Shown: piece after piece, positions 12,101 through 23,760 of the stretch | Layout: each line of letters opens with the position of its first letter | Position numbering within the stretch: position 1 is the stretch's first letter | Source: Paragorgia papillata | Taxonomy: Eukaryota; Cnidaria; Anthozoa; Scleralcyonacea; Coralliidae | Assembly (NCBI GenBank): GCA_035771165.1 | Contig: JAWNZC010000176.1 | Coordinates: forward strand, 575,501-639,500 | DNA: 64,000 nucleotides | Reading direction: 5' to 3' | The notes under the pieces: generated by a model | What the model saw: the letters and a program-made list of their open reading frames with translations, nothing else | The model's database searches: none | Told to the model about the DNA's origin: nothing | Position numbers and translations under genes: made by a program

Positions 12101-13030
12101 AACTTTTTATTTTACTTTTCAACTTTTTATTTTGTCGTTTCAACTTTTTATTTTGACGTTTCAACTTTTCATTTGTCGTTTCAACTTTTTATTTTGTCGT
12201 TTCAACTTTTCATTTTGGCGTTTCAACTTTTTATTTTGTCGTTTCAACTTTTTATTTTACTTTTCAACTTGTCGTTTCAACTTGTACTTTTCAACTTGTC
12301 GTTTCAACTTTTTATTTTGGCGTTTCAACTTTTTATTTTCACGTTTCAACTTTTTATTTTGGCGTTTCAACTTTTTATTTTCACGTTTCAACTTTTTATT
12401 TTGTCGTTTCAACTTTTTATTTTGGCGTTTCAACTTTTTATTTTGTCGTTTCCACTTTTTATTTTGGTGTTTCAACTTTTTATTTTGTCGTTTCAACTTT
12501 TTATTTTGGTGTTTCAACTTTTTATTTTGTCGTTTCAACTTTTTATTTTGGCGTTTCAAGTTTTTATATTGTCGTTTCAACTTTTTATTTTACTTTTCAA
12601 CTTTTTATTTTGGCGTTTCAACTTTTTATTTGGACGTTTCAACTTTTTATTTTGTCGTTTCAACTTTTTATTTTGGCGTTTCAACTTTTTATTTTGTCGT
12701 TTCAACTTTTTATTTTACTTTTCAACTTTTTATTTTTGCGTTTCAAGTTTTCACTTTGTCGTTTCAACTTTTTATTTTTGCGTTTCAAGTTTTCACTTTG
12801 TCGTTTCAACTTTTTATTTTCACGTTTCAACTTTTTATTTTGACGTTTCAACTTTTTATTTTGACGTTTCAACTTTTCATTTGTCGTTTCAACTTTTTAT
12901 TTTTGCGTTTCAAGTTTTCACTTTGTCCTTTCAACTTTTTATTTTGTCGTTTCAACTTTTTATTTTACTTTTCAACTTTTTATTTTGTCGTTTCAACTTT
13001 TTATTTTGACGTTTCAACTTTTCATTTGTC
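6150..13030. repeat. 21-bp satellite array, left block
   Basis: Head-to-tail 21-bp units begin TCGTTTCAAC and end TTTATTTTG. Frequent variants are GGCG, GACG, CACG and ACTTTTC at the unit start, GTTTCAAG in the core, and CTTTTCATTTG endings. The plus strand is strongly T-rich. Because 21 is a multiple of three and the unit has no stop in most frames, very long frames stay open on both strands (SFQLFIL, RFNFLFC, and KLKRQNK on minus). Starts are TTG-type and there are no exon features, so these are not genes. Units are organised in higher-order blocks marked by GCGTTTCAAGTTTTCACTTTG and by CTTTTCAACTTGTCG. Confidence 0.97.
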
Positions 13031-15973
13031 ATGTAAATTCTTATGGGCGATCTTTAATTGATTTATGTATTGGCAATAGTATGGTTGCACTAAATGGTAG
13101 AACCAACGGAGATCTCATTGGTCAGTTCACTTGTCAAACTTATAATGGAGCAAGTGTTGTTGATTACGTTATTGTTTCACAAGACCTGCTTTCATCTATT
13201 ATTAGCCTTACAGTAGCCGATATCACTGAATTTTCTCATCATTCCTATTTATCTTTCGTGATGAGAATTAAAATCCCCAAAACTCCAGATGATGCATTAA
13301 AATTAATGCCTCATCCTGTGTCTTTTGTGTGGAATGAGAACCAGAAAGATTGTTTGAGAGAATTTATGGTTTCGAATGAAGTACAAAATAAGTTAGATTC
13401 ATTGTTTCTCCAGCCTACATATAGCGAAAAATCAATCGATGTTGATATGTTTGTAACTAATTTTTCCAAAATATTATGTGATACATCCCAAAACGTATTA
13501 TATACCAAGAAACAAAAGAAAACGAACAATAAAAACAAAACAAAGGTGAAACAAAAATGGTATGATACAAATTGCCATACTCTTAAAAAGAATTTGAGAA
13601 ATTTAGGAAGTTTACTCACAAAATACCCTAATGATGTCTATTTACGTCATCTATTTTTTTCAAAAAGAAAGGAATATAAGCGCATGATTAAGAAACAAAA
13701 AAGACAATTTCATAATTCTATACTAAACCAAATTGAAATTTTATCCAATAACAATCCTAAAGAATTCTGGAAGCTAGTTAATTCTATAAAAACACGTAAA
13801 CCATGTACGTCAAATGAAATACCATCATCGGAATGGTTTGATTATTTTAGAAATTTGAACAAGATAAATTTCAACACTGAAAAGATAAGCAACGAAGCTC
13901 AAATTGTGAAGGATTTCAATATTTGGGCAGCCTGCAAAAACGATACCCTTGACAAACCAATCTCACTTGAAGAATTGTGCAAACTGTCAAAGAAATTAAA
14001 GAACAAAAAAGCCAGTGCCGGTGATTCACTGTCCAATGAGATCATTAAGTTAGCAGTCGAAGTTTTACCATCCTATTTTGTAAAATTGTTTAATACTATT
14101 CTATCCTACGGTGTGTTTCCATCACATTGGTCTAAGGGTTTCATAGTCCCAATATATAAATCAGGAAGTACAATTGACCCGAGTAACTATAGAGGAATTT
14201 GTATAAGCAGCTGTCTGGGAAAATTTTTCACATTGATTATGAATACTCGTTTGACTAAATTTCTGGAAGAGTGCAAAATTATGAGTAAATGTCAAATCGG
14301 TTTTCGGAAAAATTGCAGAACAGCAGATCATTTACTAGTTCTAAAAACTTTAATAGATGTTTATAAGTCAAAACGAAAACCAATTTTTGCCTGTTTTATC
14401 GACTTTAAAAAAGCCTACGACAGCGTGTGGAGAGAAGGTCTTTTCTTCAAACTTATTCAATATGGTTGTAGTAAGAATTTCATACGTCTAATGCTAAGTA
14501 TGTATTCCTCAGTTGATTGCTCGGTAAAATTGGATAAGGGAAGTACTCCTTTCTTTAAGTCCCATATTGGGGTAAAACAAGGATGCAATCTAAGTCCCAC
14601 CTTATTCAACCTGTTTATCAATGATATACCTAAGTTATTTAACAGCTCGTGTGCCCCAGTCAAACTTGGTGAAACTGATTTAAATTGTTTACTTTACGCA
14701 GACGACTTAGTTTTACTATCCGAGTCCAGGTCTGGCTTACAAAACTGTCTCACAAATCTTGAATTTTACACCAAGAAATGGAAGTTGAACATTAATTTAA
14801 AAAAATCAAAAGTTTTATTGTTTGGAACACCAACCCAAAGACGTGCACACTTCCCATCAAGTTGGTCTTTCGGGAAAATTGCTCTAGAGCAAGTTGATGA
14901 ATATTGCTACCCTTGGTATAACTTTTCACTTTTCCGGTAATTTTAAACGAACACAAAAAATACTTTATGGTAAAGCAATACGTGCCTATCATTGCTTATT
15001 CAAAAGTTTTTCAAACGTGGAGAATGTACCAATAAAATTGCTTTTAAAACTTTTCTCTTCAACGGTAGTTCCCGTTTTGCTGTATAGCTGCGAAGTTTGG
15101 GGTCCATACTTACTGGGTAAAATAAACTCTTTTGCGATGTTTAAAACTAAAATTTTTAAATTAACAAATGATATAGAAAGACTACATCTAAAATTCTGCA
15201 AAAGAATCTTGGGTGTTCACTCAAAATCTACAAATTTAGCTGTCTATGGTGAACTAGGAAGGGCACCCCTAATTATACAAATAGCTACACTTATAACAAA
15301 ATATTGGTTTCGCATCAAAAGCTCAACTTTTACAGATACCCTCGCTGGTGAAACAGCGAGAGTCTGTATGGACTCTAATTTACAACCAATATTATTTACA
15401 AAATATTTACTACAACTATGTAATATAGAAGTTAATAATTTTAAAAATTTTGTAATACCACCCAAAGAACAAGGAAATTTTTGCCGTTACTTGAGGAATA
15501 AATTACTTGAGTTTTATACTGAATACTGGAAAGAGCAGATTCAACAAGGTGGAAATAATGGCAAATTAAGAGTCTTTAAAAAACTGAAAATAAATTTTGG
15601 CTTTGAAAAATATCTTTCTTCAATTCGCAACTTCAAACATCGTCAAGCGGTTACAAAATTAAGAATTTCAGCTCATAAACTACCTGTTGAAACTGGTCGA
15701 TACGGAAATGTTTCATACAGTGAAAGATTATGCAAACATTGTGATCTAAATGAGATTGGGAACGAACAACACCTTTTAATGTCATGCAGAAACACAAAGT
15801 TTGCCAATCTTAGAGTTAATTTTATGGAAAGTCTCTGTAAAATAAATAACTCATTTTCTAAATTTAGCTATCAAGACCTTTTCATGTATGTCATTGCTAT
15901 GCAAGACAAAACAATTATGACTTTGGTAGCTAAATACTGTTTTAATGTTTTAAGAAGTTTTGAAAGTTTATAG
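13031..15973 (+). pseudogene. LINE ORF2 remnant: endonuclease end, reverse transcriptase, C-terminal finger
   Basis: The endonuclease C-terminus shows NSYGRSLIDLC, a SVVDY strand and SHHSYL near the catalytic-histidine position. RT motifs follow: VPIYKSG..NYRGI, CFIDFKKAYDSVW (motif A), GVKQGCNLSPTLFNLF (motif B), LLYADDLVLL (motif C, the FADD/YADD box) and KWKLNINLKKSK. The second part, in another frame, has LLYSCEVWGP, YGELGRAPL and a finger CKHC...GNEQHLLMSC. The frame changes at CCC 14910-14912: removing one C would join EYCY to LGITFHFSG. No other stop breaks about 970 codons, so the copy is young or the extra base is an assembly error. The 5' end is missing, so the copy could not encode a full endonuclease. 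Confidence 0.88.
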
Positions 15974-16053
15974 TTAAGCACGTACTCTAGTTTATATGTT
16001 ATATGTATGTATCTTATATACCAAATCTGGTATTTATGTTGTTTGAATAAATC
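13031..16053 (+). mobile_element. 5'-truncated LINE inserted in the satellite
   Basis: Satellite sequence stops at ...CTTTTCATTTGTC and resumes at TTTGTCGTTTCAAC, giving a candidate 6-bp target duplication TTTGTC (13025-13030 and 16054-16059). The insert begins inside the endonuclease domain and ends GTTTGAATAAATC with no poly(A). The encoded protein has the C-terminal end of an AP-type endonuclease, a reverse transcriptase and a C-terminal CCHC-like finger, in the order of CR1/L2/jockey-type LINEs. The exact clade would need a phylogeny. Confidence 0.88.
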
Positions 16054-18466
16054 TTTGTCGTTTCAACTTTTTATTTTGGCGTTTCAACTTTTTATTTTGT
16101 CGATTCAACTTTTCATTTTGGCGTTTCAACTTTTTATTTTCTCGTTTCAACTTTTTATTTTACTTTTCAACTTGTCGTTTCAACTTGTACTTTTCAACTT
16201 GTCGTTTCAACTTTTTATTTTGGCGTTTCAACTTTTTATTTTCACGTTTCAACTTTTTATTTTGGCGTTTCAACTTTTTATTTTGGCGTTTCAACTTTTT
16301 ATTTTGTCGTTTCAACTTTTTATTTTGGCGTTTCAACTTTTTATTTTGTCGTTTCAATTTTTATTTTGGCGTTTAAATTTTTATTTTGTCGTTTCAACTT
16401 TTTATTTTGGCGTTTCAACTTTTTATTTTGTCGTTTCAATTTTTATTTTGGCGTTTAAATTTTTATTTTGTCGTTTCAACTTTTTATTTTGGCGTTTCAA
16501 GTTTTTATTTTGTCGTTTCAACTTTTTATTTTACTTTTCAACTTTTTATTTTGTCGTTTCAACTTTTTATTTTGGCGTTTCAACTTTTTATTTTGTCGTT
16601 TCAACTTATCATTTTGTCGTTTCAACTTTTTATTTTGTCGTTTCAACTTTTTATTTTGTCGTTTCAACTTTTTATTTTGTCGTTTCAACTTTTTATTTTG
16701 GCGTTTCAACTTTTTATTTTGTCGTTTCAACTTTTTATTTTGTCGTTTCAACTTTTTATTTTGTCGTTTCAACTTTTCATTTGTCGTTTCAACTTTTTAT
16801 TTTGGCGTTTCAACTTTTTATTTTGTCGTTTCAACTTTTCGTTTTGGCGTTTCAACTTTTTATTTTGTCGTTTCAACTTTTTATTTTACTTTTCAACTTG
16901 TCGTTTCAACTTGTACTTTTCAACTTGTCGTTTCAACTTTTTATTTTGGCGTTTCAACTTTTTATTTTCACGTTTCAACTTTTCATTTTGTCGTTTCAAC
17001 TTATCATTTTGTTGTTTCAACTTTTTATTTTGAAGTTTCAACTTTTTATTTTGTCGTTTCAACTTTTCATTTTGTCGTTTCAACTTATCATTTTGTTGTT
17101 TCAACTTTTTATTTTGAAGTTTCAACTTTTTATTTTGTCGTTTCAACTTTTTATTTTACTTTTCAACTTTTTATTTTGGCGTTTCAACTTTTTATTTTGA
17201 CGTTTCAACTTTTCATTTGTCGTTTCAACTTTTTATTTTGTCGTTTCAACTTTTTATTTTCACGTTTCAACTTTTTATTTTGACGTTTCAACTTTTTATT
17301 TTGTCGTTTCAACTTATCATTTTGTCGTTTCAACTTTTTATTTTGTCCTTTCAACTTTTTATTTTGGCGTTTCAACTTTTTATTTTGTCGTTTCAACTTT
17401 TTATTTTGTCGTTTCAACCTTCATTTTGTCGTTTCAACTTTTTATTTTGTCGTTTCAACTTTTTATTTTGGCGTTTCAACTTTTTATTTTGTCGTTTCAA
17501 CTTTTTATTTTACTTTTCAACTTTTTATTTTTGCGTTTCAAGTTTTCACTTTGTCGTTTCAACTTTTTATTTTCACGTTTCAACTTTTTATTTTGACGTT
17601 TCAACTTTTTATTTTGTGGTTCAACTTTTTATTTTGTCGTTTCAACTTTTTATTTTGGCGTTTCAACTTTTTATTTTGTGTTTCAACTTTTTATTTTGTC
17701 GTTTCAACTTTTTATTTTACTTTTCAACTTTTTATTTTGGCGTTTCAACTTTTTATTTTGACGTTTCAACTTTTCATTTGTCGTTTCAACTTTTTATTTT
17801 GTCGTTTCAACTTTTTATTTTCACGTTTCAACTTTTTATTTTGACGTTTCAACTTTTTATTTTGTCGTTTCAACTTATCATTTTGTCGTTTCAACTTTTT
17901 ATTTTGTCCTTTCAACTTTTTATTTTGGCGTTTCAACTTTTTATTTTGTCGTTTCAACTTTTTATTTTGTCGTTTCAACTCTTCATTTTGTCGTTTCAAC
18001 TTTTTATTTTGTCGTTTCAACTTTTTATTTTGGCGTTTCAACTTTTTATTTTGTCGTTTCAACTTTTTATTTACTTTTCAACTTTTTATTTTTGCGTTTC
18101 AAGTTTTCACTTTGTCGTTTCAACTTTTTATTTTCACGTTTCAACTTTTTATTTTGACGTTTCAACTTTTTATTTTCACGTTTCAACTTTTTATTTTGAC
18201 GTTTCAACTTTTTATTTTGTCGTTTCAACTTATCATTTTGTCGTTTCAACTTTTTATTTTGTCCTTTCAACTTTTTATTTTGGCGTTTCAACTTTTTATT
18301 TTGTCGTTTCAACTTTTTATTTTGTCGTTTCAACTCTTCATTTTGTCGTTTCAACTTTTTATTTTGTCGTTTCAACTTTTTATTTTGGCGTTTCAACTTT
18401 TTATTTTGTCGTTTCAACTTTTTATTTACTTTTCAACTTTTTATTTTTGCGTTTCAAGTTTTCACT

Positions 18467-20268
18467 TTGTCGTTTCAACTTTTTATTTTCACGTTTCAAC
18501 TTTTTATTTTGACGTTTCAACTTTTTATTTTGTGGTTCAACTTTTTATTTTGTCGTTTCAACTTTTTATTTTGGCGTTTCAACTTTTTATTTTGTGTTTC
18601 AACTTTTTATTTTGTCGTTTCAACTTTTTATTTTGGCGTTTCAACTTTTTATTTTGTCGTTTCAACTTTTTATTTTGGCGTTTCAACTTTTTATTTTGGC
18701 GTTTCAACTTTTTATTTTGTCGTTTCAACTTTTTATTTTGGCGTTTCAACTTTTTATTTTGTCGTTTCAACTTTTTATTTTGGCGTTTCAACTTATCATT
18801 TTGTCGTTTCAACTTTTTATTTTGTCGTTTCAACTTTTTATTTTGTCGTTTCAACTTTTTATTTTACTTTTCAACTTTTTATTTTTGCGTTTCAAGTTTT
18901 CACTTTGTCGTTTCAACTTTTTATTTTTGCGTTTCAAGTTTTCACTTTGTCGTTTCAACTTTTTATTTTCACGTTTCAACTTTTTATTATGTCGTTTCAA
19001 CTTTTTATTATGGCGTTTCAACTTTTTATTTTGTCGTTTCAACTTTTTATTTTGGCGTTTCAACTTTTTATTTTGTCGTTTCAACTTTTTATTTTGGCGT
19101 TTCAACTTTTTATTTTGGCGTTTCAACTTTTTATTTTGTCGTTTAAACTTTTTATTTTGGCGTTTCAACTTATCATTTTGTCGTTTCAACTTTTTATTTT
19201 GGCGTTTCAACTTTTTATTTTGACGTTTCAACTTTTCATTTGTCGTTTCAACTTTTTATTTTGTCGTTTCAACTTTTTATTTTGTCGTTTCAACTTTTTA
19301 TTTTGGCGTTTCAACTTATCATTTTGTCGTTTCAACTTTTTATTTTGGCGTTTCAAGTTTTCACTTTGTCGTTTCAACTTTTTATTTTCACGTTTCAACT
19401 TTTTATTTTGACGTTTCAACTTTTTATTTTGTGGTTCAACTTTTTATTTTGTCGTTTCAACTTTTTATTTTGGCGTTTCAACTTTTTATTTTGTGTTTCA
19501 ACTTTTTATTTTGTCGTTTCAACTTTTTATTTTGGCGTTTCAACTTTTTATTTTGTCGTTTCAACTTTTTATTTTGGCGTTTCAACTTTTTATTTTGGCG
19601 TTTCAACTTTTTATTTTGTCGTTTCAACTTTTTATTTTGGCGTTTCAACTTTTTATTTTGTCGTTTCAACTTTTTATTTTGGCGTTTCAACTTATCATTT
19701 TGTCGTTTCAACTTTTTATTTTGTCGTTTCAACTTTTTATTTTGTCGTTTCAACTTTTTATTTTACTTTTCAACTTTTTATTTTTGCGTTTCAAGTTTTC
19801 ACTTTGTCGTTTCAACTTTTTATTTTTGCGTTTCAAGTTTTCACTTTGTCGTTTCAACTTTTTATTTTCACGTTTCAACTTTTTATTATGTCGTTTCAAC
19901 TTTTTATTATGGCGTTTCAACTTTTTATTTTGTCGTTTCAACTTTTTATTTTGGCGTTTCAACTTTTTATTTTGTCGTTTCAACTTTTTATTTTGGCGTT
20001 TCAACTTTTTATTTTGGCGTTTCAACTTTTTATTTTGTCGTTTAAACTTTTTATTTTGGCGTTTCAACTTATCATTTTGTCGTTTCAACTTTTTATTTTG
20101 GCGTTTCAACTTTTTATTTTGACGTTTCAACTTTTCATTTGTCGTTTCAACTTTTTATTTTGTCGTTTCAACTTTTTATTTTGTCGTTTCAACTTTTTAT
20201 TTTGGCGTTTCAACTTATCATTTTGTCGTTTCAACTTTTTATTTTGGCGTTTCAACTTTTTATTTTGA
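18467..20268. repeat. Higher-order repeat of ~899 bp in tandem
   Basis: A block with identical variant order starts near 18467 and again 899 bp later. The 209-codon open segments at 18594-19223 and 19493-20122 have the same predicted sequence. A partial third copy of the same variant order occurs at 22128-22508. A separate ~1398-bp displacement links 10074-10642 with 11472-12040. Confidence 0.8.
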
Positions 20269-23200
20269 CGTTTCAACTTTTCATTTGTCGTTTCAACTTT
20301 TTATTTTGTCGTTTCAACTTTTTATTTTGTCGTTTCAACTTTTTATTTTGGCGTTTCAACTTTTTATTTTGGCGTTTCAACTTTTTATTTTGTCGTTTCA
20401 ACTTTTCATTTTGGCGTTTCAACTTTTTATTTTGTCGTTTCAACTTTTTATTTTACTTTTCAACTTTTTATTTTTGCGTTTCAAGTTTTCACTTTGTCGT
20501 TTCAACTTTTTATTTTTGCGTTTCAAGTTTTCACTTTGTCGTTTCAACTTTTTATTTTCACGTTTCAACTTTTTATTATGTCGTTTCAACTTTTTATTAT
20601 GGCGTTTCAACTTTTTATTTTGTCGTTTCAACTTTTTATTTTACATTTCAACTTTTTATTTTTGCGTTTCAAGTTTTCACTTTGTCGTTTCAACTTTTTA
20701 TTTTTGCGTTTCAAGTTTTCACTTTGTCGTTTCAACTTTTTATTTTCACGTTTCAACTTTTTATTTTGTCGTTTCAACTTTTTATTTTGGCGTTTCAACT
20801 TTTTATTTTGTCGTTTCAACTTTTTATTTTGGCGTTTCAACTTTTTATTTTGTCGTTTCAACTTTTTATTTTGGCGTTTCAACTTTTTATTTTGTCGTTT
20901 CAACTTTTTATTTTGGCGTTTCAACTTTTTATTTTGTCGTTTCAACTCTTAATTTTGTCGTTTCAACTTTTTATTTTGGCGTTTCAACTTTTTATTTTGA
21001 CGTTTCAACTTTTCATTTGTCGTTTCAACTTTTTATTTTGTCGTTTCAACTTTTTATTTTGTCGTTTCAACTTTTTATTTTACTTTTCAACTTTTTTTTT
21101 TGTCGTTTCAACTTTTTATTTTGACGTTTCAACTTTTCATTTGTCGTTTCAACTTTTTATTTTGTCGTTTCAACTTTTCATTTTGGCGTTTCAACTTTTT
21201 ATTTTACTTTTCAACTTTTTATTTTGTCGTTTCAACTTTTTATTTTGACGTTTCAACTTTTCATTTGTCGTTTCAACTTTTTATTTTGTCGTTTCAACTT
21301 TTCATTTTGGCGTTTCAACTTTTTATTTTGTCGTTTCAACTTTTTATTTTACTTTTCAACTTGTCGTTTCAACTTGTACTTTTCAACTTGTCGTTTCAAC
21401 TTTTTATTTTGGCGTTTCAACTTTTTATTTTCACGTTTCAACTTTTTATTTTGGCGTTTCAACTTTTTATTTTCACGTTTCAACTTTTTATTTTGACGTT
21501 TCAACTTTTCATTTTGTCGTTTCAACTTTTTATTTTGTCGTTTCAACTTTTTATTTTGGCGTTTCAACTTTTTATTTTGTCGTTTCAACTTTTTATTTTA
21601 CTTTTCAACTTTTTATTTTTGCGTTTCAAGTTTTCACTTTGTCGTTTCAACTTTTTATTTTCACGTTTCAACTTTTCATTTTGTCGTTTCAACTTATCAT
21701 TTTGTTGTTTCAACTTTTTATTTTGAAGTTTCAACTTTTTATTTTGTCGTTTCAACTTTTTATTTTGGCGTTTCAACTTTTTATTTTGTCGTTTCAACTT
21801 TTCATTTTGTCGTTTCAACTTATCATTTTGTTGTTTCAACTTTTTATTTTGAAGTTTCAACTTTTTATTTTGTCGTTTCAACTTTTTATTTTACTTTTCA
21901 ACTTTTTATTTTGGCGTTTCAACTTTTTATTTTGACGTTTCAACTTTTCATTTGTCGTTTCAACTTTTTATTTTGTCGTTTCAACTTTTTATTTTCACGT
22001 TTCAACTTTTTATTTTGACGTTTCAACTTTTTATTTTGTCGTTTCAACTTATCATTTTGTCGTTTCAACTTTTTATTTTGTTGTTTCAACTTTTTATTTT
22101 GAAGTTTCAACTTTTTATTTTGTCGTTTCAACTTTTTATTTTACTTTTCAACTTTTTATTTTTGCGTTTCAAGTTTTCACTTTGTCGTTTCAACTTTTTA
22201 TTTTTGCGTTTCAAGTTTTCACTTTGTCGTTTCAACTTTTTATTTTCACGTTTCAACTTTTTATTATGTCGTTTCAACTTTTTATTATGGCGTTTCAACT
22301 TTTTATTTTGTCGTTTCAACTTTTTATTTTGGCGTTTCAACTTTTTATTTTGTCGTTTCAACTTTTTATTTTGGCGTTTCAACTTTTTATTTTGGCGTTT
22401 CAACTTTTTATTTTGTCGTTTAAACTTTTTATTTTGGCGTTTCAACTTATCATTTTGTCGTTTCAACTTTTTATTTTGGCGTTTCAACTTTTTATTTTGA
22501 CGTTTCAACTTTTCATTTGTCGTTTCAACTTTTTATTTTGTCGTTTCAACTTTTTATTTTGTCGTTTCAACTTTTTATTTTGGCGTTTCAACTTATCATT
22601 TTGTCGTTTCAACTTTTTATTTTGGCGTTTCAACTTTTTATTTTGACGTTTCAACTTTTCATTTGTCGTTTCAACTTTTTATTTTGTCGTTTCAACTTTT
22701 TATTTTGTCGTTTCAACTTTTTATTTTGACGTTTCAACTTTTCATTTGTCGTTTCAACTTTTTATTTTGTCGTTTCAACTTTTTATTTTGTCGTTTCAAC
22801 TTTTTATTTTGGCGTTTCAACTTTTTATTTTGGCGTTTCAACTTTTTATTTTGTCGTTTCAACTTTTCATTTTGGCGTTTCAACTTTTTATTTTGTCGTT
22901 TCAACTTTTTATTTTACTTTTCAACTTTTTATTTTGCGTTTCAACTTTTTCACTTTGTCGTTTCAACTTTTTATTTTTGCGTTTCAAGTTTTCACTTTGT
23001 CGTTTCAACTTTTTATTTTCACGTTTCAACTTTTTATTTATGTCGTTTCAACTTTTTATTATGGCGTTTCAACTTTTTATTTTGTCGTTTCAACTTTTTA
23101 TTTTACATTTCAACTTTTTATTTTGTCGTTTCAACTTTTTATTTTGTCGTTTCAACTTTTTATTTTGTCGTTTCAAGTTTTTATTTGTCGTTTCAACTTT

Positions 23201-23337
23201 TTATTTTGTCGTTTCAACGTTTCAACTTTTTATTTTGTCGTTTCAACTTTTTATTTTGGCGTTTCAACTTTTTATTTTGTCGTTTCAACTTTTTATTTTG
23301 GCGTTTCAACTTTTTATTTTGTCGTTTCAACTTTTTT

Positions 23338-23760
23338 TCAACTTTTTATTTTGTCGTTTCAACTTTTTATTTTGTCGTTTCAACTTTTTATTTTGTCGTT
23401 TCAACTTTTTATTTTGTCGTTTCAACTTTTTATTTTGTCGTTTCAACTTTTTATTTTGTCGTTTCAACTTTTTATTTTGTCGTTTCAACTTTTTATTTTG
23501 TCGTTTCAACTTTTTATTTTGTCGTTTCAACTTTTTATTTTGTCGTTTCAACTTTTTATTTTGTCGTTTCAACTTTTTATTTTGTCGTTTCAACTTTTTA
23601 TTTTGTCGTTTCAACTTTTTATTTTGTCGTTTCAACTTTTTATTTTGTCGTTTCAACTTTTTATTTTGTCGTTTCAACTTTTTATTTTGTCGTTTCAACT
23701 TTTTATTTTGTCGTTTCAACTTTTTATTTTGTCGTTTCAACTTTTTATTTTGTCGTTTCA
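23338..23760. repeat. Homogeneous run of about 20 identical 21-bp units
   Basis: Twenty consecutive units carry only the GTCG form, without GGCG, GACG or CACG variants. This contrasts with the mixed arrays on either side and suggests recent local amplification or gene conversion. Confidence 0.85.
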
